Shown here piece after piece: positions 24,604 to 31,386 of a stretch of DNA of 31,386 nucleotides. The notes beneath the pieces were generated by a model. It did not search any database. It was not told the DNA's origin and saw only the letters and a program-made list of their open reading frames with translations. A program made the position numbers and the translations under genes. Each line of letters starts with the position of its first letter. Within the stretch, counting starts at the first letter, position 1. The DNA comes from JAEUSI01 sp036782915 (GTDB lineage: Bacteria > Bacteroidota > Ignavibacteria > Tepidaquicellales > Tepidaquicellaceae), in NCBI GenBank assembly GCA_036782915.1, contig DAIPYE010000012.1, positions 1 through 31,386 on the forward strand, read 5' to 3'.

Positions 24604-25773
24604 CTAAACAAACTGTCCCGCCGCAAATCCCGAAGACCACGCCCATTGAAAATTATATCCTCCCAGCCATCCGGTCACATCCACAACCTCACCGATAAAA
24701 TAAAGTCCTTTTACTTTTTTGGATTCCATTGTCTTTGAGGAAAGCTCATTTGTGTCAACTCCGCCGGTTGTAACTTCAGCTTTATCATATCCTTCGGTAC
24801 CTGAAGGATTTAATATCCAGTTATGAATTTTATCCGAAATAAGCTTGAGATCTTTGTCTGAAATGTTTATGAGAGGTCTTGACGGGAAATAATTTACCGT
24901 AAATGCCTGAGCAAATCTTTTTGGAAAATAGTTTGAGAAGAAGTTTACAAGTTCGATCTTGCTTTTAGAATTCTCTTTAAGGATCTCATAAAAATTTATA
25001 TCCGGTAAAATATTAAGTGAAATGGAATCTCCTTTATTCCAATAAGATGAGATCTGAAGTATCGCAGGTCCGCTCATTCCTTTGTGTGTGAATAAAATAT
25101 TTTCCCTGAATGTAACTCCATTACAGCTCACTTCGGAATCTATTGAAACTCCGCTTATCTCAGCGAACATTTTTTTATCATTACCGGAAAAAGTAAACGG
25201 CACAAGCGCAGGATATATTTCAGTTAATCCGATATTGAATTTTTCAGCGATCTTGTATCCGAAATCCGTGGCCCCCATTTTCGGAATTGAGATCCCGCCT
25301 GATGCAATGACAAGTGATTCCGATTGAAATTTTTCTTTATTGGTTTCAATATCAAAAAACTTATCTTTGACAATTTCTTTGACTTCGCAATTTGTAATTA
25401 TTTTTACTCCGTAATTTTTGCATTCGGTCTCCAGCATAGAAACAATTTGCCTCGAACTCTCATCACAGAAAAGCTGACCTAGTTTCTTTTCGTGATAAGA
25501 AATATTGTGTTTTTCAATCATCGAAATAAAATCATCCGGAGTAAATCTTGATAAAGCAGATTTGCAAAAGTGCGGATTTTGCGAAATAAAGTTATCGGGA
25601 AAAACATTTTTATTTGTGAAATTACATCTGCCGCCGCCGGAGATGAGAATTTTCTTGCCGATCTTTTCACAATGTTCGATAACTAAAACATTCCGTCCGC
25701 GTTTGCCTGCTTCAATTGCGCACATAAGACCTGCCGCGCCGCCGCCGATTATCACTACTTCTTTTTCAGTCAT
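24604..25773 (-). CDS. HI0933-family NAD(P)/FAD-dependent flavoprotein (YhiN/BaiN-like)
   Basis: A 389-residue flavoprotein with an N-terminal FAD-binding GGGAAGL (10-16), the HI0933-family block GKKILISGGGRCNFTN (39-54) and the C-terminal GLYFIGEVVDVTGWLGGYNFQWAWSSG, which closes the FAD site. Middle residues (about 190-330) form the inserted domain typical of the family. The family has few tested members; BaiN is linked to bile-acid reduction in a gut clostridium, but most members have no known substrate. It is the only minus-strand gene in the right-hand third of the window and is monocistronic, divergent from the MutS-like gene across a 275-base gap. Confidence 0.93.
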   Translation of the reverse strand: MTEKEVVIIGGGAAGLMCAIEAGKRGRNVLVIEHCEKIGKKILISGGGRCNFTNKNVFPDNFISQNPHFCKSALSRFTPDDFISMIEKHNISYHEKKLGQLFCDESSRQIVSMLETECKNYGVKIITNCEVKEIVKDKFFDIETNKEKFQSESLVIASGGISIPKMGATDFGYKIAEKFNIGLTEIYPALVPFTFSGNDKKMFAEISGVSIDSEVSCNGVTFRENILFTHKGMSGPAILQISSYWNKGDSISLNILPDINFYEILKENSKSKIELVNFFSNYFPKRFAQAFTVNYFPSRPLINISDKDLKLISDKIHNWILNPSGTEGYDKAEVTTGGVDTNELSSKTMESKKVKGLYFIGEVVDVTGWLGGYNFQWAWSSGFAAGQFV

Positions 25774-25895
25774 ATTAAAACATTTTTTTACAATTTTAGA
25801 TTGTGAAATTAAGCATTATAAAAATTATATAAGACGTATGAATTTGTGCGATGAGATAAATTGAAATTCACCTCTTTTCCAAGCCCTGCCTGGTG

Positions 25896-25930
25896 AAGCG
25901 GAAAGCGGAAAGAGGAAAGCGGAAAGAGGA
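25896..25930. repeat. 7-bp tandem repeat (AAGCGGA/AAGAGGA), five copies
   Basis: Five units of AAGCGGA or AAGAGGA lie at 25896-25930 in the gap between two divergent genes. The tract is more G-rich than its surroundings. Confidence 0.85.
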
Positions 25931-25935
25931 GTAGG

Positions 25936-25959
25936 CTTCCTCAAGCATAGCTTGGGAAG
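25936..25959. other. Hairpin next to the 7-bp repeat
   Basis: CTTCCTCAAGC (25936-25946) pairs with GCTTGGGAAG (25950-25959) around a 3-base loop with one bulged T. It sits in the divergent promoter region between the flavoprotein and MutS-like genes; no U-tract follows. It might be a small repeat element or regulatory structure. Confidence 0.5.
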
Positions 25960-26048
25960 ATGAGAATAACAGGCGGTTTATCTTTACGACGTTCTTCCCA
26001 AACATTTTCTTTCGTATAAATTAAACTTTATAAAATTTATATTGGGCA

Positions 26049-27866
26049 ATGAATTTATTTAATGCCCGTATAAAATCTTCAGAAAAAATAATTGCTTCAC
26101 TGGAAAGAAGAATTGAATTCCTGAAAAAAAGAAGCAACAGATATTCTACCTACAGATTAATTCTTTTTATCACTGGTTCTTTGATAACAATAGCGGCTTA
26201 TCTGATCTCAAAGGAACTCGGCTGGATAATTACCGGATTGTTCGCAGCAGTTTTCAGCATTACTGTTCATTGTCACAATAAACTGATAATGACAATCCGG
26301 AGATATGAAACATTCCTGAAAATTAAAACTGAACATTTATCAAGAATGAAAATTGACTGGGAAAATATTCCCGAGCCGATAATTAATCAGTCGCCGGATG
26401 AGATTTCGATCGGGAAAGATCTGGATCTCTTCGGCAAAAGATCTTTGCATCATTTGACGGATGTGTCTGTTTCACTGGAAGGCAGTCTGCTTTTGAGAAA
26501 ATGGCTGACGAACTTCACCCCAGATCTGAATTCAATTTTAGAAAGACAAAGAATCATAAAAGAACTTTCAGCAAAGACCGGATTCAGAGATAAATTTCTA
26601 TTGAGATCCAGACTTATATCGAGAAAATATCTTCAGTGCGGAAGTATATTGAATTGGATAAATAATTCTTCTGAAGATGAGTTACCCGGCTGGTTATTTC
26701 CACTTTCAGCCTTACTTATATTAAGTTACATTTCATTATTTATTCTATCGGCTCTTGAAATTGTTCCTTCCCTGTGGTTCGTTGTATTCCTGATTTACTT
26801 TGTTCTGTATTCTCAATTTTCAAAAAAACTCGGCAAAATTATAGATGAATCTATTGAGCTCGACGGGCAGTTCAAAAAGTTTTCTTCGCTGATATTTCTT
26901 ATAAATAAATATTCTTTTAAAAGCTCGCCAGCTCTGAATGAGTTCATAATTTCATCTTTCGGACAGGGAGCTCATTCTTCAGTGAAGCTGGAAAAACTTC
27001 AAAAGATAACTTCAGCTTTGCTGATAAGAGATAATCAGATATTCAAACTGATTCTGAATGTATTATTTCCATACGATGTTTTTTTCTGTCAAAAACTTAT
27101 TAAATTAAAACCGCAACTTGTAACGGATATTCCTTTCTGGCTTGAAAGACTGAATGAACTCGAGTGTTATATTTCTTTGTCAAACTTTAAAGATTTAAAT
27201 CCCGACTATGTTTTCCCTGAAATTGAATCTAATTTACCAAATTCATTTCAGACAAAGAAGATCGGTCATCCGTTATTAAAAAGAGAGAATAAGATCTCAA
27301 ATGATTTTTCTCTGACAAAGGAAAATGAGATCCTAATAATAACGGGTTCGAATATGTCCGGCAAAAGTACATTTCTTAAAACACTTGGAATAAATTTATG
27401 TCTGGCAAATGCCGGAGCTCCGGTGAATGCTGAATATCTGCGAACTTCTTTGTATGAATTATTTTCCTGCATAAAGGTAAATGATTCTGTTTCAGACGGA
27501 ATTTCTTATTTCTATGCGGAAGTAAAACGGTTGAAAGAATTACTTGATGAATATAAAAATGAAAAACATCTTCCGATATTTTTTCTGATAGATGAAATTT
27601 TCAAAGGGACAAATAACAGAGAACGGCTTATCGGAAGCAGGGCTTTCATAAAACGGCTTTCGGAACTGAACGGAACTGGAGCCGTGACCACTCACGATCT
27701 CGAACTTGTAAACCTGTCAGATGAAATTTCAAAAATAACAAATTATCATTTCAGGGAAGAGATCGTAAATGATAAAATGAGCTTTGATTATAAGATTCAC
27801 GACGGACCTTGTCCTACCACCAATGCGCTGAAGATCATGGAGCTTGCGGGATTGCCGGTAAAATAG
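26049..27866 (+). CDS. Membrane-anchored MutS-family ATPase
   Basis: A 605-residue protein whose C-terminal part (about 415-600) is a MutS-type ATPase: Walker A TGSNMSGKS (432-440), the Walker B region FFLIDEIFKGTNNRER (511-526) and TTHD (547-550). The N-terminal mismatch-recognition and connector domains of MutS1 are missing. Instead there are about four membrane segments, two near 36-76 and two near 214-256, around a MutS core-like helical region (about 125-200 and 260-400). Similar membrane MutS-like proteins occur in Bacteroidota, but I know of no defined function; a role in ordinary mismatch repair is unlikely. It is alone in its transcription unit, with a 275-base gap upstream and 282 downstream. 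Confidence 0.88.
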   Translation: MNLFNARIKSSEKIIASLERRIEFLKKRSNRYSTYRLILFITGSLITIAAYLISKELGWIITGLFAAVFSITVHCHNKLIMTIRRYETFLKIKTEHLSRMKIDWENIPEPIINQSPDEISIGKDLDLFGKRSLHHLTDVSVSLEGSLLLRKWLTNFTPDLNSILERQRIIKELSAKTGFRDKFLLRSRLISRKYLQCGSILNWINNSSEDELPGWLFPLSALLILSYISLFILSALEIVPSLWFVVFLIYFVLYSQFSKKLGKIIDESIELDGQFKKFSSLIFLINKYSFKSSPALNEFIISSFGQGAHSSVKLEKLQKITSALLIRDNQIFKLILNVLFPYDVFFCQKLIKLKPQLVTDIPFWLERLNELECYISLSNFKDLNPDYVFPEIESNLPNSFQTKKIGHPLLKRENKISNDFSLTKENEILIITGSNMSGKSTFLKTLGINLCLANAGAPVNAEYLRTSLYELFSCIKVNDSVSDGISYFYAEVKRLKELLDEYKNEKHLPIFFLIDEIFKGTNNRERLIGSRAFIKRLSELNGTGAVTTHDLELVNLSDEISKITNYHFREEIVNDKMSFDYKIHDGPCPTTNALKIMELAGLPVK

Positions 27867-27881
27867 AATATATGTTTTTAA

Positions 27882-27904
27882 CGCAGAGGCTCAGAGACGC
27901 AGAG
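27882..27904. repeat. CGCAGAG word repeat after the MutS-like gene
   Basis: CGCAGAG occurs at 27882-27888 and 27898-27904 with a related CTCAGAG unit between, 15 bases beyond the stop codon. The rest of the 282-base gap (27867-28148) is A/T-rich; a 32-codon ORF at 27967-28065 is not convincing. Confidence 0.6.
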
Positions 27905-28148
27905 AGTTTTTTATAAATCAATATTATTGTTTAAACAAAAATATTTAATTTCTACTAAATATTATAATGAATTTGAAAAAAAACTTTTCAGGTTCAATCT
28001 GCTGTAAATTAATCATTAAAATCTGTGGTAAATATAAGAAACTCTCGCTATCAACGGAAATATAAAATTTTAAATACAATCATATTAAAATTAGTAAAGT
28101 TCATTTTTGATTTAGAAATATTAAATTATTATAAATCAAAAAATTCCA

Positions 28149-29267
28149 ATGAAAAAAAATAAACTCACCTTCATAATTCCTTTTTTCCTGTTGTTAGTTG
28201 CATTGTTAACTGATGTAAAATCACAGACAAATATTGTAAATCTTGAAACAGAATTATCCAATAAGATCGATTCGATATACAAAGCATCTAAAGTACCGGG
28301 AATTTCTGTCGGTATCTGGACAAAGGATTTTACTTATAAAAAAACAGTGGGGAAGGCGGATCTGCAGACGGGAGTTGACAGAAAGTTTGAAGATAAGATC
28401 AGAATAGGAAGCATTACAAAAACATTTGTTGCAACTGTAATTCTTCAAATGGTCGATGAAGGAAAGCTCAGGCTTGATGATCCGCTTTCGAAATATTATC
28501 CGGATTATCCGAATTCATCTGACATTACTATCAGGCAGATGCTTGATATGACAAGCGGAATTCCTGATTATATTGAAGATCCTGTAGTATTGAAAAGTTT
28601 TGTTTATGACAGAACTGATAAATATACACCGGAACAGTTGTATGAAATTACAAAAAAGATGACGCCGGCATTTGCTCCAGGTAAAGGATGGCAATATTCA
28701 AACGGTAATTATAATATTCTGGGAATGATGATCGAAAAACTTTCCGGAAATAAAATTCAGGATGAAATTAACAGAAGGATCATTCTGCCTTTAGGTCTGA
28801 AAAATACAAGTTATCCAACTTCTCCTTTTATGGAAGGTCAGTACAGCCACGGATATATGAAAGACACCGTTACAGCGGAATTAATGGATGTGACGACAAT
28901 GGATCCGTCGATAGGATGGGCTGCAGGCTGCATGATTTCTGATATTGATGATCTCAAAGTATATTGTCTCGCTCTGGCAAAAGGAACAATGCTGAGCAAG
29001 GCAACGCAGGAAGAAAGATTGAAGTTTATAAACACCGGAATAAGTCCGTTTGTAAGTTACGGACTCGGAATATTTTCTCTGGAAGGATTTATTGGACATA
29101 ATGGAGGAATAACGGGTTACAATACAACAATGTGTTATGATCCGGAGCTTGATGCATTAATAATTGTTTCTGTAAATGAATACGGAGCTGACGGGGGAAT
29201 ATCCGATAATGTTTTTATGGTGATGGCTCAGACAGTTTTCCCTGATAAAAATTTATTTAAAAAATAA
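28149..29267 (+). CDS. Serine hydrolase, class C beta-lactamase/DD-peptidase family
   Basis: A 372-residue exported hydrolase. Residues 1-25 are a signal peptide (hydrophobic core FIIPFFLLLVALL, end VKSQ). The family's three motifs are present: SITK (Ser88 and Lys91, the acylation pair), YSN (183-185) and HNGG (317-320, replacing KTG as in many esterase/peptidase members). This fold includes AmpC beta-lactamases, D-Ala-D-Ala peptidases and esterases; HxGG rather than KTG argues against a true AmpC. The substrate is probably a peptidoglycan peptide or ester in the periplasm. A small unknown gene follows 7 bases after the stop, so the two are likely co-transcribed. Confidence 0.93.
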   Translation: MKKNKLTFIIPFFLLLVALLTDVKSQTNIVNLETELSNKIDSIYKASKVPGISVGIWTKDFTYKKTVGKADLQTGVDRKFEDKIRIGSITKTFVATVILQMVDEGKLRLDDPLSKYYPDYPNSSDITIRQMLDMTSGIPDYIEDPVVLKSFVYDRTDKYTPEQLYEITKKMTPAFAPGKGWQYSNGNYNILGMMIEKLSGNKIQDEINRRIILPLGLKNTSYPTSPFMEGQYSHGYMKDTVTAELMDVTTMDPSIGWAAGCMISDIDDLKVYCLALAKGTMLSKATQEERLKFINTGISPFVSYGLGIFSLEGFIGHNGGITGYNTTMCYDPELDALIIVSVNEYGADGGISDNVFMVMAQTVFPDKNLFKK

Positions 29268-29274
29268 TAATATC

Positions 29275-29763
29275 ATGAAAGAAAATTTTAAAAAAGAAGT
29301 TGAGCAGCTTACCGATAAAATTATGGAAATAAGAAAGCAGCGGCATGATGAAAATTTTGAACTTGTAGATACTGAAAATGCAAATAAGTTCAAATCATTG
29401 ATCACCAATCATATAATACCAAAGATTAAGGAAGCATCTATAATTCTCGGAAGATCCGGTTGTTCGCTGAATTATTATTCAAACGAGCTCGCAGGGATCC
29501 GCGATCCGAAGAAGAGAATTTTCATACAGATACTTTTTTACCCTTACGGACACAGTAAAATAACGCTTGGAGTAAACGCGCCGTTTCTTCAGTTCGCTTA
29601 CAGTCCCGCAAAAGAAAATATAAAGATCACGGAAAAACTTTCCATTAAATCAGATGAAGCGAGAGCAAAGGTTGATGAGATTGAAATAGATGATTTTGCT
29701 CAGGATAAAATAGATCATTATCTTCTGGAGTTTCTGAAAGATACGGTGAAGTATAATGAGTAG
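29275..29763 (+). CDS. Hypothetical protein, 162 residues
   Basis: No family is recognised. The protein is soluble and charged, with an N-terminal amphipathic helix (KEVEQLTDKIMEIRKQRHD) and a central beta-rich region (RIFIQILFYPYGHSKITLGV). There is no signal peptide or membrane segment, so it probably stays in the cytoplasm although its upstream partner is exported. It starts 7 bases after the serine hydrolase gene, which supports the start chosen and a shared transcript. Confidence 0.75.
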   Translation: MKENFKKEVEQLTDKIMEIRKQRHDENFELVDTENANKFKSLITNHIIPKIKEASIILGRSGCSLNYYSNELAGIRDPKKRIFIQILFYPYGHSKITLGVNAPFLQFAYSPAKENIKITEKLSIKSDEARAKVDEIEIDDFAQDKIDHYLLEFLKDTVKYNE

Positions 29764-29808
29764 AGTGTTTGGAGTGTATGGAGTGTGGTGTGTATGGAGT
29801 GTATGGAG
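29763..29808. repeat. 9-bp tandem repeat (GAGTGTATG-like), about five copies
   Basis: Units GAGTGTTTG, GAGTGTATG, GAGTGTGGT, GTGTATG and GAGTGTATG run from the last base of the stop codon of the preceding gene. The remainder of the gap to 29977 is A/T-rich with no gene seen. Confidence 0.8.
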
Positions 29809-29977
29809 ATTATTGAGTTGTATAATCGTATTAAAATTATGTATTTATTATAATTATAAATTTTCTATAAAAATATAAAACAGATATAACTTTTATCAAT
29901 AATATACGTCTTTCCTGACATCCTGTAAAACAACCCCGTTTAAAATCACAATATTTTTTTAACTAAAAAAAACTAAA

Positions 29978-31318
29978 ATGAAAAAATATATACAATTTCA
30001 TTATGTTAAATTAGTTTCACTTCTGTTTCTTCCTGTAATTCTTATAGTATTCATTTCAATGGATCTTTTTACACCGCAATGGAATTCAGGAATTTCTATT
30101 CTAAAAAAAGTCAGAGCCGGAAATACAGTTTCTTATTCAAAAAACAATAACGGGTATCTTTACATTGTATCGGGTAGGGACGAGAATGATGCAATTCTGA
30201 AAACCGTACAGAGGTATGATGTAAATAATAATTTTTGGGATACTCTGAACCCTCATCCGACCGGTTTGCTCGGCGCTGCAACAGCAGTTTTAAAGGACAG
30301 TCTATATTTGATCGGTGGAGTTGTGAATCCTCCCGGTTCGGGTCAGGTCACTGTATATAAATTCAGCATCAGTCAGAATGTCTGGACTACAGTTGCAAAT
30401 TGCCCTGCAGCTTTAGCAGATGCAAAAGCAGTTTCATATCAGGACAGTCTTATCTATACAGCCGGAGGAATCGGCGGTCCGAATGGTGGAAATGTATATG
30501 TTTATAATTCGAATTCAGATTCCTGGAGAACCGCAACTTCGTTTCCTTCTTCCGGCAGAAGAAATTTCGGAGGATTTGCAATTTCAGGAGATACACTGGT
30601 TTATATGTGCGGAACGACAGCGTTTGGTTCGGCATCTTATTTTGACAGTGTATATGTCGGCGTAATTAGTCAAAATGACAGATCAGTGATCAACTGGACA
30701 AGAGGTGCAAATTTTCCCGGACAGACAAGAACTTTTTTTGATGCATGTTCATGGGGAAGTAATGGGATCATAATGACAGGCGGAAGTACGGACAATACTT
30801 TTAATACTCCTTCGAATGAATGTTACAGCTTCAGTCCGGGAAGAAATCAATGGACCCGGCTTCCGGATAAACCAACTCCGTGGCTAACCGGGCAAAGCGG
30901 TTCGGTAAAACTTAATAACAATATCTGGAAACTTATTTGTGCAAGCGGTTACAGCAGCGGGTATTTATCACAAACTGAAATTTTAACAGATACATTGAAT
31001 ACTGTTGGAATTACCAATATAAGTTCTCATAATCCGGGTAATTATTTTTTATCTCAGAATTATCCGAATCCGTTCAATCCGGCTACAAAAATCAATTACG
31101 AATTAGGAGTTACGAATTATGTGTCGATTATTGTATATGATGTTTTGGGGAATGAAATTGAATCATTGGTAAATCAAAAGCAAAATGCAGGAAGGTATGA
31201 AGTAGAATTCGACGGGAGTAATTTGACCAGCGGAGTATATTTCTATAAGCTTGTGACCGGCTCGCTTCGCGGAGCGAAAGATTATTCGGCTGTAAAGCGT
31301 ATGGTTTTGATAAAGTAA
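29978..31318 (+). CDS. Secreted kelch-repeat protein with T9SS-type sorting domain
   Basis: A 446-residue exported protein. An N-terminal hydrophobic segment (about 10-29, LVSLLFLPVILIVFIS) acts as a signal or anchor. Five kelch-like units run from about residue 40 to 330, each with a LY(I/L)(V/I)GG-like strand followed by a V-(R/K)YD/YNSN-type turn and a Trp (for example SLYLIGGVV and VYVYNSNSDSW), forming a beta-propeller that probably binds a ligand. The C-terminal domain (355-446) has LSQNYPNPFNP and ends KRMVLIK, marking type IX secretion. Relative to the sorting domain at 20603-22891 it has six extra residues, SLRGAK, just before the last strand, encoded by a palindromic 18-base insertion (31262-31279). 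Confidence 0.88.
   Translation: MKKYIQFHYVKLVSLLFLPVILIVFISMDLFTPQWNSGISILKKVRAGNTVSYSKNNNGYLYIVSGRDENDAILKTVQRYDVNNNFWDTLNPHPTGLLGAATAVLKDSLYLIGGVVNPPGSGQVTVYKFSISQNVWTTVANCPAALADAKAVSYQDSLIYTAGGIGGPNGGNVYVYNSNSDSWRTATSFPSSGRRNFGGFAISGDTLVYMCGTTAFGSASYFDSVYVGVISQNDRSVINWTRGANFPGQTRTFFDACSWGSNGIIMTGGSTDNTFNTPSNECYSFSPGRNQWTRLPDKPTPWLTGQSGSVKLNNNIWKLICASGYSSGYLSQTEILTDTLNTVGITNISSHNPGNYFLSQNYPNPFNPATKINYELGVTNYVSIIVYDVLGNEIESLVNQKQNAGRYEVEFDGSNLTSGVYFYKLVTGSLRGAKDYSAVKRMVLIK
31262..31279 (+). repeat. In-frame palindromic insertion in the sorting-domain coding sequence
   Basis: TCGCTTCGCGGAGCGA (31262-31277) is self-complementary over eight pairs with one G-T, followed by AA. It encodes SLRGAK (18 bases, six codons) between YFYKLVTG and DYSAVKRMVLIK. 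Alignment with the other sorting domain in the window (YFYKIEAG then DFKEIKKMMLIK) leaves exactly these six residues unpaired, so it looks like an inserted element. Confidence 0.65.
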
Positions 31319-31346
31319 AAATAAATTTAACATAAAATACCAATTT

Positions 31347-31376
31347 TGGAGAATCATACGATTCTCCATTTTTTTT
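31347..31376 (+). terminator. Intrinsic terminator after the kelch protein gene
   Basis: TGGAGAATC (31347-31355) pairs perfectly with GATTCTCCA (31360-31368) around a 4-base loop, followed by eight T residues (31369-31376). It lies 28 bases after the stop codon. Confidence 0.92.
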
Positions 31377-31386
31377 ATGCGGATGA

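Noticed and set aside
27967..28065. 32-codon plus-strand ORF in the gap before the serine hydrolase
   Set aside because: It overlaps a degenerate direct repeat (AATCTG-TGTAAAT-like words), has no ribosome-binding context and no conserved feature; likely chance.
28149..29267. True AmpC beta-lactamase
   Set aside because: The third motif is HNGG instead of KTG, and the family is broad; a peptidase or esterase is at least as likely.
1..31386. tRNA or rRNA genes, prophage or transposase
   Set aside because: I saw no cloverleaf-type or rRNA-like stretches and no recognisable mobile-element protein in any frame; small RNA genes could still be missed by eye.

Overview
The window looks like a low-GC chromosome segment from the Bacteroidota/Chlorobi/Ignavibacteria group, most likely an Ignavibacteria-type organism. 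Two secreted proteins (20603-22891 and 29978-31318) end in the sorting domain with the QNYPNPFNP motif and a terminal K(K/R)M(M/V)LIK that is typical of that group. Genes start after A/T-rich leaders with almost no Shine-Dalgarno sequence. I see no rRNA, tRNA, transposase, phage gene or CRISPR array. The taxonomic call is an inference from motifs, not from a search.

Region 1 (235-12972, minus strand) is a compact run of eleven co-directional genes, most separated by 1-14 bases and none by more than 135. In transcription order they are: ABC exporter half, GNAT acetyltransferase, second ABC exporter half, two double-GNAT proteins, a BltD-like small GNAT, a SAM methyltransferase, a third double-GNAT protein, the ribosome-assembly GTPase RsgA, an Lsa-type ABC-F protein, and a second BltD-like GNAT. 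Just upstream is a 35-codon leader ORF, then an intrinsic terminator that ends only 24 bases before the first start codon, with a competing antiterminator pairing. This arrangement resembles ribosome-mediated attenuation as known for Bacillus subtilis bmrB-bmrCD. My reading is a translation-stress or antibiotic-tolerance operon combining efflux, acetylation, methylation and ribosome protection.

Region 2 (13160-18746, minus strand) is a fatty-acid and acyl-CoA group: fabD, a DUF3109-type cysteine-rich protein, fabG, a small lipoprotein, a stand-alone catalytic subunit of a methylmalonyl-CoA-type mutase, a short-chain dehydrogenase and another small lipoprotein.

Region 3 (18926-22891, minus strand) holds a GT39-like membrane glycosyltransferase and a large modular secreted protein with LamG-like, SusE-like and sorting domains, separated by a strong terminator.

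Region 4 (23101-31386) is mostly plus strand: trhO (tRNA U34 hydroxylation), an unknown 151-residue protein, a convergent HI0933-family flavoprotein (minus), a membrane-anchored MutS-family ATPase, a serine hydrolase of the class C beta-lactamase fold, an unknown 162-residue protein, and a kelch-type secreted protein whose sorting domain carries an in-frame palindromic insertion. Several intergenic gaps hold short tandem arrays of different 7-21 base words, usually right after a stop codon.
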